Assembly (NCBI GenBank): GCA_017548225.1
Contig: JAFYMV010000229.1
Coordinates: forward strand, 1 to 16,881
Direction: 5' to 3'
DNA from: Bacteroidaceae bacterium
GTDB lineage: Bacteria; Bacteroidota; Bacteroidia; Bacteroidales; Bacteroidaceae
DNA: 16,881 bases
Part shown: one piece after another, positions 7,004 through 16,350 of the stretch
Layout of the letters: each line of letters begins with the position of its first letter
Numbering within the stretch: position 1 is the first letter of the stretch
Position numbers and translations under genes: made by a program
Notes under the pieces: generated by a model
The model's input: the letters and a program-made list of their open reading frames with translations, nothing else
Database searches by the model: none
Told to the model about the DNA's origin: nothing

Positions 7004-10000
7004 ATGAGAAAAAAGTTAGCAATGCTTTTGGCTTCGCTGTTCCTCGTAACGAGTGCAGTGTTGGCGGATACTCCTGTTGTGGGGATGCGTTATCGCCTAA
7101 AGAATGTGGGCACGGACTTGTATATGCAAGCCAATGGCACAAGCAACTTGCAGTTGCAAAAAAAGAATCGTCTAACTTCTCAATATTTCTATGTTGAGAA
7201 TGCAGAGGATGGTAAGTATTACTTGAAGAGTGAAATTTCTCCCACTGGATATGTAAATACCAATGCTTGGTGGGCATGGAATACCGAGGTGACTGATGGT
7301 GCTAATGCTCAGTATACTATAGAGCTTGTTCAGGACCAGACTGATGTCTATACTCTGTATCAGGCTGTAAATAGTAATACGGAATTTCATGGTTACATAG
7401 GCACGGGAGAATCTACAGCTGGTTCTGTGTTGTATTGTAATGCTCCAGCAAAGGATAATGTTGGTTGGCAGTTTGAGCCTGTAACTGATAGTCCCAATGT
7501 TTGCGACTTCGACCCGAACAAGCAGTATCGCATTAGAAGTGAATACAGTGGCTTGTATATGCAGTTGGTGAACATTGGTACTTCAGGAGACGCAGAGGGC
7601 GCATTTCAGATTAAGGAGCTTAACGAGGGGGAGAGTAGCCAGAAGTTCTCTTTCGAATCTGCGGGAAATGATCAATATTATCTGAAAACGGAGAAGGATG
7701 GAACTACCTATTATGTAAATCAGGGCAGTTGGAACTTTCACGCTGGTGTTTCGGCTACTACACCTTTAACTATTACTGTGGTGCCGGGACATACAGCCGT
7801 ATATAGCCTTTATCAATCAGTTGGTGGTGGAAAAATGAATGGCTATGCGGGTAATGCGACTGTAAATGCGCTTGCCGATGGTACTAAGGTTTATTGTAAC
7901 CAAGAGGTTCTAGCCGCTAATACCGTTTGGTCATTTGAGGAGGTTGAGGCCGACCCCAATAATATCGTCGAGTTGACTCAGTTGGATAACAACAGCTATT
8001 ACAAACTTGCTGGTGAGCGCGGATTTATCTTTGGTGCTGACGGCGTGGTGAAGGGTACCAATAAGGTGTCACAGGCATACAGCGAAGGCAATAAAGACCA
8101 GCACTTTGCTATTATCGAGAAGGATGGTAAGTACTACTTGTATAATGTGGGCGCGAAGAAGTTCGTTGTGAAGTCTGGCAACAATACCAAGTTGGTTGAC
8201 CTTCCCGAGCAGCCCATCACCTTGGAGAAAACCAGTGATAAGAACTATGTGTGGTCTATCCTCTTGAATGGTACCAACAAGATTAATCTTTCTACTGGCT
8301 ACAACGACTATGGTATTTATACCGACTATAATGAAGAAGACCCCGGTAACCGTTGGTTAATCTATAAGGCGGGCACTTTTGATCCCGCTGAGGCACTTGC
8401 AGCCTTTGATAAGGTTTATGCGACCGTAAACTATGTGTTAGGCACAAGAGAGACTGTAACCATCAAGAAGGCTGTTGCTCCTGGTACAACCTATAGCTTC
8501 AGCATTCCTTCTTATACCTCAGTTGTATCTTGCACTGCTGGTGATGCCGAGTTGACTGCAAATAACGGAGTGTATTCGTTTGTTGCTGATGGCACTACCA
8601 CAGCTACTCTTACCCTTGAGGAGCATTTGCCCTTCATTGTATCTGCAGCAGGTGCTCCCGTATGGCACAACTTGCGCATCCGCCCTGTTCGCAATGGTAA
8701 TGAAGAATTTAACTGGGTGGTGAAGTCTGAGAATGTACCTTATACTTTTGTCTCAGAGTGTCCGACTACCGATGAGGGTCTGTGGGCATTCACTGGTAAT
8801 CCTGTAGAGGGCTTCCAATTGCTTAATAAGGCTTCTGAAAATATGACGCTTGGCGTAAATGGCTCAAATGTTGTGATGCAAAGTGGTAAAACAACTTGGA
8901 CCATTGGCGAGTGCAAGGAGAATGGCACCCTGAGAGGCTTCTATCTCTATCAAGGTACGGATAATAAGTATGCCCATGAAATGGGTGGCAAGTTGCAGAT
9001 TTGGAATAGCACCTCTGCTCCCACCGATGGCGGTTCAGCATTCGTAGCTTATCGCCCCATGTCTACCAGTCGTCCCTGCTATAGCTTGAAGAGCGCTGAC
9101 GGTACCTACTTAGGCTTGACACCTAAGGCCGATGGCTTGATCGCAGATGGCGTATACACTATCACGGGTGATGAGGGTGGTAAGCGTGGTTACATGGCTG
9201 CGGGAACTGGCTATGCCGATTATCCTATTTTGAGTGAAATTACCTATAGTGGTTGTGAAAATAATAGCGTTGCTGCCATCGAGAATGGTAAGAACTGGTA
9301 TGTATACACCACTGCTGTTGGTACCTATATATATAATATAGGAGCAGGCAAGTTCCTTGCGCAGGAGTGGGGCTATGTTAATTTGAGCGATACCCCCACT
9401 GCATGGAGCATCAAGCAGAACGGAAGTTACACCTCTATTTATGATGAGAGTTTGTCAAAATACCTCTCTATGGGTTGTGGCCGTACCGCTGCTGATAGAC
9501 CTGTACAGTTTGATACCAATGCCAATGACGGCGGTGCTCAGCACACCTTCACTGCTGTGACTGAAGGTGACTATACTACTCAGATTGCAGCTGCTCAGGC
9601 TGCTATTGCTAAGGTGTCTGTTTCGTTCCAAGAGACTCCCTTGTATCTCTACTATACTCCTACTGCTGATGGAGTAACCTTCGAGTATAAGGAGACAGAA
9701 GGTAAGTATCTCGGCTTCGACGCAGGGGGATGGAATGTGATAGACGCTCAATCTGCTTGGACCATCCAGGCTGCCGATCTTGAGGGCTACTCTCATATTG
9801 TACGCGCTGCTGAACCTGCAAAGCACTTGGGTAGCAGTGTGAATACCAATGTAGGCACAGGTATCTATTCTAATATTGAGATTGACTGCAATAAGTGGGC
9901 ATTCGAGGGTGTTTACGAGAACTATGCAACAACAGCAACTGCAAAAAATAATAAGTACTATTTCACTTCTGAGCGCTTGCGCTATGCTGGTGCTTGCAAT

Positions 10001-13000
10001 GTGTTGCGTTTTACATTGACCGAATCTGATGGAAAGTTCCAGAGCGGATTCAATCGCATGAGTTTGGATGAGTTCGTGCTTTATAATGCAAACGGAGAGG
10101 TAATTCACCTTGACGCTTCTAACGTAGTGGGTAACAATGGAAAGACCTTCGAAGGTTTGTTCGATGGTGTCAATGGTACTTATGGTGGCACTGCAACATG
10201 GAATTCAGGTACAGAGGATGATTGGTTTGAGATTACTCTTCCCGATGGCGTAGACCTTGGTGGTGCTTTCTCATTCTCATTCGTTACAGAGAATACAGGC
10301 ATGAATGCTAAGGCATTCGATATTGCAATGAGTTACAAGAGCAACAGCTACAAGTTGAATATTGTTGCTCCTTACGGAACTGTCGTAAACGCTACTTATA
10401 ATGGTAAGGCAATCGCTCACGGTGATATTATCAGTGGTGGCTTTGATCAGACACTCCTCGAGATTGCTGACATTGAAAACTTTGAATACACTGTTACTGT
10501 AGACGGACGCGTGGTGACTATCGAGTTCGTTCAGACGGGTGCAATTGTGAATCCCGCTTCTGTAGTTGCGCTTATCAACCGTGTTGGTGGTCCTAACACT
10601 GCTAATAGCTTTAAGTTTGTCCTCGATCCTTCACTCAACCTCGATGCTGAGACATTCTTTATCGGTGCCGAGGATGGCAAGATTTTGATTAAGGGTACTA
10701 CCATCAGTGCTATCACTACTGGTCTTGGTTGGTACTTGAACAATATCGCTCACATCAACATCGCATGGAACTCACTCAATGAGAAGACCACAACGGTGAA
10801 GTGGGATGCGAATGCTGCTTATGCAGACCTCACTTACTTGCCCGTTCCTGCTACAGAGGAGACTCACAAATCTGATGCAAAGTATCGCTATTACCTCAAC
10901 TACTGTACCTTCGGTTACTCTATGACCTCATGGACATGGACCCGTTGGCAGCAGGAGATCGACTGGATGGCACTCCACGGTATCAACATGCCGCTTCAGA
11001 TTGTAGGTCTCGAGGAGGTATGGCGCAAATTCCTTACCTTGAAGGATGCAAATGGTAATAGTAAATACAACTACACCGATGAAGATGCTATGGCATTCGT
11101 TGCTGGTCCTGCTTATACCGCATGGTGGGGTATGAATAACCTCGAAGGCTGGGGCGGTACTGGCGAAGGCGGAAGTGGCGGTGTACAGGATCCCAAGTGG
11201 TATGAGCGTCAGGCTAAGCTTGCAAAGCAGATTACCGACCTCCAGCGTGCTCTTGGTATGCAACCCGTACTTCCTGGTTTCTCAGGTATGGTGCCCAGTG
11301 ATTTTGATATTAAAGCAAAGCTAACAACAATCAGTACTGGTTCTTGGAATAGCTTTACTCGTCCCGATATTGTATCTCCTACAGCAGATCGCTTTGCAGA
11401 AATTGCTGCCGACTACTATGCTTGTTTGAAGGAGGTGATGGGTGAGAGCCAGTACTACTCTATGGATCCCTTCCATGAAGGTGCCGGTAATCTTGCGTCA
11501 AGAGAGGCTTACGAGAAGATCTACGATGCAATGGAGGCTGCCAAGCCTGGTTCACAGTGGGTAATCCAGCAATGGCAGTGGGATAACGGTAATCAGAAGC
11601 TCTCTCTTCAGGGTGTGCCTGCAGGAAAGCTTATCGTGCTTGACCTCTTCTCTGATGGTAAACCTGAATTTGATGCTTATGATTATAATGGCTATGCTCC
11701 TCAGGATGCTGTGTTCTGCGCTTTGCCCAACTTCGGTGGTCGTTCAGGATTGATGGGCCGTCTCAATACCATAGTAAAGAACTACTTCGAATATAAAGCA
11801 AAGTATTCAACTATCAAGGGTATTGGTACGACTCCCGAGGCTATCGAGCAGACTCCCGTGACCTATGACCTTGTTTACCAACTCCCCTGGGTGGGTGGCA
11901 GTCTTGATGTCGCTGAGTGGGTAGCCAACTATGCTGTTGCCCGTTATGGTAAGGATAATGCGGTAGTGAAAGAAGCTTGGGAACAGCTCCGTCAAGGTCC
12001 GCTCAACTATGGTCGCGATAATATTCAAGGCCCCGTAGAGGATGTATGGGCTGCACGCCCCAACTTGAATGCCAACCCTGCAAGCTATTGGGGTAAGACT
12101 CTTAATAATGCTGGTGGAACCTATACTCCTGCTCGTCGCCAGATGTTGATTGATGCGGTATACAAACTCATCGAGCAGAAGGATGCACTCGCTTTGACTG
12201 CAGGTTCTGTACACGAGAGCAACTACTTGTACGATATCGTAGAGTTTGGTGGCGGTGTAATGGCCGACTATGCTTATGACCTCTTGAAGGGTATCGCTGA
12301 GGCTAAGAATGCAGGTAATACAGAACTCTTCAATGTACGCAAGGAAGCCTTCCTACAACTTATTTTGGATGTGGATGCTTTCAAGGGAACTAACCTCAAC
12401 TTCCGTCTTGGTAAGTGGACCCAGGAGGCACGCGATGCTGCTGTTGAAGCAAAGAATATGGGTGCTACCATTGCTGATGAAGATTGGTATGAGTTTAACA
12501 ATGCCCGTACCATCTTGACTACATGGGGCGATTGGGCACAAGCTAATAACTCTTGCCTTCGTGATTACTCATACCGTTCATGGCAGGGCCTCATGAAGGA
12601 TGTTTACTACAAGCGTTGGGAGCATTATTTTGCTAATAATTGCACTTATCCTAATGGAAATGTTAATAACTACTTCTACTTCGAGTGGAACTGGGCACAT
12701 GGTATGACACACGCAGTAGGTGATACTCAAAAGAGTACTACTCAACTTGCAGAAGGTGCTGCGGGTTACAGCTACAGCCGCGATCCCGAGGGTAACACCG
12801 TAGAGAAAGCTGTGGAGATGCTCGGTAAGTACATCATCCCCGTAGCGATGGCCGATGGCACTCACTATGCTTATCGTTACCTCACCAATGACTTGTCAAG
12901 CAAGGTAACCATCATTGCTACTGGTGAGAGCATTGACCTCACTCAGTACTTCGGTAATCTCCAGGGTGCAACTGTAACAGGTGACTTCATGGATGGTACT

Positions 13001-15910
13001 GCTACTGACTTGGCGAACATTCCTCTCAAGGCTAACCTTGACGGTGCTTACACTGGTACAATCATACTGGCTGATGGTACAGTACTCACCTTCGCTGTAA
13101 CGGCTAACCCCAAATACTATGGTGCTTATCAAATCAAGTTCAATGATTCTCCTGTATTTATTCAATATAATGAGCAAACAGATAACGCAGGAAATGTTGG
13201 TTATAAAGTAATAGGTGCTACAGGCTTTGGAGAATCTGGTAATGAAGTTTCAACAGGCCATACCGCAGACTACGAGGCTGACAAGATCTTCACTATCGTT
13301 CCCTCTGGTACAGGCTATACCTTGTCTGCACAGGGCCAATACTTGAAGACAACTGTAACTGGTGAAAATTGGAATCACATCATGTTCTCTGACCAGAAGG
13401 GCGATGCAGGTACCTATGTCTTTACTGAGGCTGAAGGCTTGGTGAAACTCAAGAGTACAAATTCAGGAATGGCATCTGTAGCCATCTATGGTAATGGCGC
13501 TTGGGGTAACGATGTGGACAATAAGGCTAAGGGCTTCACCTTCGAAAAGGTAGAGAACTACGCTATCACCATCCCCGAAGGTGGTCTTTACACCGTATGC
13601 CTCCCCTTCAATGTGGTGTTGCCTGCTGGCGTAACGGCTTATGATGTTACCGTAAAGAGTCTTACCTGTGGTGAGGATGGTGCAATAACCACACTGGACA
13701 CAATCGCTGTATCAAAGCAGATTCTGAAGGCTGGCACACCTGCCCTCCTCAAGGCTACTGCGGGTAATTATAACCTCACCATCACAATGGATAACACCGA
13801 TGCCAAGACCTCATCATCTGAGTCAAAGCTCCGTGGTAACTTTGTGAAGCAGACCTTGCAGCCTGGCACCAACGGTATCAGTAAGTTTGTGCTTGTTGGT
13901 GGTGCCTTTGAACGTCTCGATGCTGAACAGGAAATCCCTGCCAATACTTGCTGGATTGAGGCAAAGATTGATGCAGAGCATGTAGAAGTAACAGAGCATC
14001 AAGGTAAAATCCTGAAGATTGATGATTGGTTGTTTAAGTATGAAGAAATGCCCAATGGTATCAAACTCACCGATGTTGCACTAAATGGTACTGGAGAATT
14101 GGTGATTGGCTCTCAATACATAGTCAATGGCAAGACTGAAAAAGTAGTTGCCATTGCACCTGACTTCTTGCATGGCAATAAAACTCTGACCTCAGTAACA
14201 TTCCCCGCATCTCTTACTAACCTCGGTTTCCAACAAGTAGATTATGAGTTTACCGGAAACTATGAGGGTCAGAAAGGTGATTTTGCGACATATAAAGATG
14301 GTGTAACTCCTCCCGAAGTCTTGGATTCAGTAGGTATGCACCGTTGTTTTGTCTTCCCCGATAATAATGACCCAAATGCTGCTCCAGATGAAAAAGGTAA
14401 GCCCTACATGGTAAGTAAGAACTTTGCATGGAGATTAACCTTGGATGTTACCATTGATGTTTCTGAAGGTAAAGAAAACCCAAGTTTCAACCCTTGGGGT
14501 TCTGCCATTGTCTCTACAAAGGAAAACTCTCTTGCTGACGATTATTATGGCTACTTGCAGATTTATTTGTGGAAGGACCTCCAGCATATCGTCGTTAAGG
14601 TTGACACAGAGTATGACATTTACAACTATAATATAAATGCATTGGATGAGAATGGCAAGGAAACCGATCAACTCATGGTGAACACAAGCTTCAAATTTAC
14701 AATGGAACATGATGGCTCGGGTGGTTATCAGGTGGTGATATACTATCAAGATGGAAGATCAAGGATGTATAGCATCACTGCTACGGAGGGTAATGAGGTG
14801 AAAGAATTCGATCGTCTCTACTACTCATTGCCCGAGGGTATACATGTCAATGTGAAGTTTGAGAAACTGACTACCCATGGATTGTTCGTAGGCTGTACCA
14901 ACTTGCGTAAAATCATCGTGGATAAGAATAACTCCGTCTTTAGCAGTTGCGACCATGGTGTGCTCTACGATAAGCGCGGCTACTATGTGATGCGTATTCC
15001 TGAAGGTGGTGACGACCGCTATGAGATTCCCAGCAAGGTGGTGAAGCTCTATCCTGGTGCCGTGCATGGTGTTAAGGCCGATGTGGTGCTGCACTCTAAC
15101 CCTCAGATTGGTGTGGTTGAAGGTCATGAGGATGATGTGAAGAATGTTAACTCCTTCCTCAAATTGGTGGATAAAGAAAAGGTGAAATTCGATTCATACA
15201 ACCTCAATACCTACCAAGCTGCCAGATATGAGCGTGCTCCGCTGGCTGAAGGTAAGTATGGTACGCTCATATTGCCTTTTAAGCCTGACAATGCAATGAT
15301 GGATAAGTATGAATTCTTTGAACTTAAAAAGAGTACGGGTAGTGAGATAATATTCTCTCAGGTGGATGAGTTAGAAGCTGATGTACCCTATCTCTATGTG
15401 TTGAAAGAAGGTTATGTATTGAAAGAAGGTGAGGAGCCTGACAGTGTGGATGTGATAAGTGTCGGTACTTTAGAGAATAGAGAGGATAATATCCCATTCA
15501 CTATCAGTAAAGAGAATATCTTAAACTATGCTAAGGCTATAGAAAAGACGGATAATAATAGTAACGAATGGGTGTCTGTGGGTTGTTATAGTACAGAGGA
15601 AATCGTGACTGAAGGAAAGTCGGATTCTTACTATGGTGTAAATGATGCGGGTAATTTGGTTCTCGTTAAAAAGAAGATTAAGACTCGCCCCTTCCGCGCT
15701 TACTATATGTTGAAGAATAGAATTGTTTATCAAGCCCCTGCTCAGTTTAGTTTGAGTTTACGTAGAAATGATGGTTCCACTACCGAGATTGATCCCTCTC
15801 AGATTGAAGGCTGGGAAGAGTCTATCTACTATGATCTCATGGGTCGCCGCGTGCTGAACCCCACCAATGGTGTGTATATTGTAAATGGTAAAAAGGTAGT
15901 GGTTGAGTGA
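7004..15910 (+). CDS. Giant secreted GH89 alpha-N-acetylglucosaminidase with lectin-like array (2968 aa)
   Basis: Predicted extracellular exo-alpha-N-acetylglucosaminidase, paralogous to the 1811-aa enzyme upstream. Start: ATG followed by signal peptide MRKKLAMLLASLFLVTSAVL, cleavage near ADTP. Approximate order of modules: beta-trefoil-like (ricin-type) units at 25-163, 171-314, 323-457, 540-685, 690-855 and 880-970, with a small beta domain at 457-540; an F5/8C-like sandwich at 975-1112; a short linker domain; GH89 at 1185-1950; an Ig-like domain at 1965-2036; another trefoil-like unit at 2040-2185; a domain beginning YTVCLPFNVVLPAGV at 2186-2330; BspA-type LRR at 2337-2400 and 2620-2680 split by a beta-sandwich; a second domain of the CLPF kind (GTLILPFKPDNAMM) at 2752-2915; C-terminal motif YYDLMGRRVLNPTNGVYIVN. 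Catalytic glutamates are E1492 (DPFHEG) and E1612 (TPEA, where the first enzyme has TPEG). The frame is intact over 8.9 kb. No clear terminator precedes the peptide gene downstream. GH89 assignment is firm; trefoil-like calls rest on pattern only. Confidence 0.92.
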   Translation: MRKKLAMLLASLFLVTSAVLADTPVVGMRYRLKNVGTDLYMQANGTSNLQLQKKNRLTSQYFYVENAEDGKYYLKSEISPTGYVNTNAWWAWNTEVTDGANAQYTIELVQDQTDVYTLYQAVNSNTEFHGYIGTGESTAGSVLYCNAPAKDNVGWQFEPVTDSPNVCDFDPNKQYRIRSEYSGLYMQLVNIGTSGDAEGAFQIKELNEGESSQKFSFESAGNDQYYLKTEKDGTTYYVNQGSWNFHAGVSATTPLTITVVPGHTAVYSLYQSVGGGKMNGYAGNATVNALADGTKVYCNQEVLAANTVWSFEEVEADPNNIVELTQLDNNSYYKLAGERGFIFGADGVVKGTNKVSQAYSEGNKDQHFAIIEKDGKYYLYNVGAKKFVVKSGNNTKLVDLPEQPITLEKTSDKNYVWSILLNGTNKINLSTGYNDYGIYTDYNEEDPGNRWLIYKAGTFDPAEALAAFDKVYATVNYVLGTRETVTIKKAVAPGTTYSFSIPSYTSVVSCTAGDAELTANNGVYSFVADGTTTATLTLEEHLPFIVSAAGAPVWHNLRIRPVRNGNEEFNWVVKSENVPYTFVSECPTTDEGLWAFTGNPVEGFQLLNKASENMTLGVNGSNVVMQSGKTTWTIGECKENGTLRGFYLYQGTDNKYAHEMGGKLQIWNSTSAPTDGGSAFVAYRPMSTSRPCYSLKSADGTYLGLTPKADGLIADGVYTITGDEGGKRGYMAAGTGYADYPILSEITYSGCENNSVAAIENGKNWYVYTTAVGTYIYNIGAGKFLAQEWGYVNLSDTPTAWSIKQNGSYTSIYDESLSKYLSMGCGRTAADRPVQFDTNANDGGAQHTFTAVTEGDYTTQIAAAQAAIAKVSVSFQETPLYLYYTPTADGVTFEYKETEGKYLGFDAGGWNVIDAQSAWTIQAADLEGYSHIVRAAEPAKHLGSSVNTNVGTGIYSNIEIDCNKWAFEGVYENYATTATAKNNKYYFTSERLRYAGACNVLRFTLTESDGKFQSGFNRMSLDEFVLYNANGEVIHLDASNVVGNNGKTFEGLFDGVNGTYGGTATWNSGTEDDWFEITLPDGVDLGGAFSFSFVTENTGMNAKAFDIAMSYKSNSYKLNIVAPYGTVVNATYNGKAIAHGDIISGGFDQTLLEIADIENFEYTVTVDGRVVTIEFVQTGAIVNPASVVALINRVGGPNTANSFKFVLDPSLNLDAETFFIGAEDGKILIKGTTISAITTGLGWYLNNIAHINIAWNSLNEKTTTVKWDANAAYADLTYLPVPATEETHKSDAKYRYYLNYCTFGYSMTSWTWTRWQQEIDWMALHGINMPLQIVGLEEVWRKFLTLKDANGNSKYNYTDEDAMAFVAGPAYTAWWGMNNLEGWGGTGEGGSGGVQDPKWYERQAKLAKQITDLQRALGMQPVLPGFSGMVPSDFDIKAKLTTISTGSWNSFTRPDIVSPTADRFAEIAADYYACLKEVMGESQYYSMDPFHEGAGNLASREAYEKIYDAMEAAKPGSQWVIQQWQWDNGNQKLSLQGVPAGKLIVLDLFSDGKPEFDAYDYNGYAPQDAVFCALPNFGGRSGLMGRLNTIVKNYFEYKAKYSTIKGIGTTPEAIEQTPVTYDLVYQLPWVGGSLDVAEWVANYAVARYGKDNAVVKEAWEQLRQGPLNYGRDNIQGPVEDVWAARPNLNANPASYWGKTLNNAGGTYTPARRQMLIDAVYKLIEQKDALALTAGSVHESNYLYDIVEFGGGVMADYAYDLLKGIAEAKNAGNTELFNVRKEAFLQLILDVDAFKGTNLNFRLGKWTQEARDAAVEAKNMGATIADEDWYEFNNARTILTTWGDWAQANNSCLRDYSYRSWQGLMKDVYYKRWEHYFANNCTYPNGNVNNYFYFEWNWAHGMTHAVGDTQKSTTQLAEGAAGYSYSRDPEGNTVEKAVEMLGKYIIPVAMADGTHYAYRYLTNDLSSKVTIIATGESIDLTQYFGNLQGATVTGDFMDGTATDLANIPLKANLDGAYTGTIILADGTVLTFAVTANPKYYGAYQIKFNDSPVFIQYNEQTDNAGNVGYKVIGATGFGESGNEVSTGHTADYEADKIFTIVPSGTGYTLSAQGQYLKTTVTGENWNHIMFSDQKGDAGTYVFTEAEGLVKLKSTNSGMASVAIYGNGAWGNDVDNKAKGFTFEKVENYAITIPEGGLYTVCLPFNVVLPAGVTAYDVTVKSLTCGEDGAITTLDTIAVSKQILKAGTPALLKATAGNYNLTITMDNTDAKTSSSESKLRGNFVKQTLQPGTNGISKFVLVGGAFERLDAEQEIPANTCWIEAKIDAEHVEVTEHQGKILKIDDWLFKYEEMPNGIKLTDVALNGTGELVIGSQYIVNGKTEKVVAIAPDFLHGNKTLTSVTFPASLTNLGFQQVDYEFTGNYEGQKGDFATYKDGVTPPEVLDSVGMHRCFVFPDNNDPNAAPDEKGKPYMVSKNFAWRLTLDVTIDVSEGKENPSFNPWGSAIVSTKENSLADDYYGYLQIYLWKDLQHIVVKVDTEYDIYNYNINALDENGKETDQLMVNTSFKFTMEHDGSGGYQVVIYYQDGRSRMYSITATEGNEVKEFDRLYYSLPEGIHVNVKFEKLTTHGLFVGCTNLRKIIVDKNNSVFSSCDHGVLYDKRGYYVMRIPEGGDDRYEIPSKVVKLYPGAVHGVKADVVLHSNPQIGVVEGHEDDVKNVNSFLKLVDKEKVKFDSYNLNTYQAARYERAPLAEGKYGTLILPFKPDNAMMDKYEFFELKKSTGSEIIFSQVDELEADVPYLYVLKEGYVLKEGEEPDSVDVISVGTLENREDNIPFTISKENILNYAKAIEKTDNNSNEWVSVGCYSTEEIVTEGKSDSYYGVNDAGNLVLVKKKIKTRPFRAYYMLKNRIVYQAPAQFSLSLRRNDGSTTEIDPSQIEGWEESIYYDLMGRRVLNPTNGVYIVNGKKVVVE

Positions 15911-15919
15911 GATCTCAAT

Positions 15920-15996
15920 TGTCATTCTGAGCGTAGCGAAGAATCTTGTTAACAGTGTCGCATTGAGCGAGATCCTTCACTGCGTTCAGGATGACA
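15920..15996. repeat. Dispersed imperfect inverted repeat (the 'HPERSEGS' type)
   Basis: TGTCATTCTGAGCG (15920-15933) and CGTTCAGGATGACA (15983-15996) are inverted ends paired through two G-T wobbles; inner arms GAAGAATCT and AGATCCTTC extend the fold. Read in reverse, the sequence encodes the familiar spurious peptide HPERSEGS, a widespread intergenic repeat of many bacterial genomes. It starts 9 nt after the stop of the giant gene. It also supplies the upstream ATG at 15991 of the peptide ORF, which is why that start is not used here. Confidence 0.8.
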
Positions 15997-16026
15997 GAAA
16001 TAAATGATGTTAAGAATAAACGAAAT

Positions 16027-16209
16027 ATGATGAATATGAATAAGAAAGAATATATTGCTCCCGAATGCTTTGTAGTGGAGATGGAAACTGTAAGCATGAT
16101 TGCTACAAGTAATGATAGGCCAATTGCTCCAGGCGAAGATGATGAAATCGAATTGAATTCTAACCGCCACCGTGGCGAGTGGGGTAACCTTTGGGGGCGT
16201 GGTGAGTAA
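16027..16209 (+). CDS. Small hypothetical protein of Bacteroidales type (60 aa)
   Basis: A short ORF with a conserved-looking N-terminus, KKEYIAPECFVVEMETVSMI, then ATS, an acidic stretch (PGEDDEIEL), and a C-terminus rich in Arg, Trp and Gly (NRHRGEWGNLWGRGE). Small Bacteroidales proteins beginning K-K-x-Y-x-x-P with a following V-V-E segment are common and uncharacterised; this resembles them from memory only. There is no transmembrane helix and no standard signal peptide. The frame stays open up to an ATG at 15991, but that codon lies in the dispersed repeat, so a start at 16027, 16030 or 16036 is preferred. The gene follows the giant GH89 gene by 116 nt with only the repeat between, and ends before a strong terminator, so co-transcription is possible. 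Function is unknown. Confidence 0.65.
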   Translation: MMNMNKKEYIAPECFVVEMETVSMIATSNDRPIAPGEDDEIELNSNRHRGEWGNLWGRGE

Positions 16210-16235
16210 CCACACCTGAATGGTTAAGTAGATAG

Positions 16236-16265
16236 AGAGGTCGGCACTTGCCGACCTCTTTTGTT
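16236..16265 (+). terminator. Rho-independent terminator after the small peptide gene
   Basis: A perfect 10-bp stem, AGAGGTCGGC (16236-16245) with GCCGACCTCT (16250-16259), has a 4-nt loop (ACTT) and a T-rich tail. It is 27 nt past the stop codon and probably ends both the giant GH89 and small peptide transcripts. Confidence 0.9.
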
Positions 16266-16285
16266 GTTATGCCAGTAAGGGTGAT

Positions 16286-16326
16286 GGCCTCCCCTAACCC
16301 CTCCTGAAAGCGGGGGACTTGGTGGC
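16286..16326. repeat. GC-rich repeat-like fragment
   Basis: A short C-rich run (CCTCCCCTAACCCCTCC) is followed by GAAAGCGGGGGA, able to form a weak CCCC/GGGG hairpin. It resembles the interiors of dispersed Bacteroidetes intergenic repeats but lacks clear ends here. It lies between the terminator and miniature element B. Confidence 0.35.
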
Positions 16327-16350
16327 GCGATATATACCAACCCTATTTAA

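Noticed and set aside
9455..10108. 217-codon open frame on the minus strand inside the giant GH89 gene
   Set aside because: It lies wholly opposite a well-supported coding frame, has no promoter or leader of its own, and its translation shows no recognisable domain; it is a shadow of the repetitive codon use on the other strand.
15949..16215. Minus-strand ORF containing HPERSEGS
   Set aside because: This peptide is a well-known artefact of a dispersed intergenic repeat, and the ORF overlaps the better-supported small gene on the plus strand.
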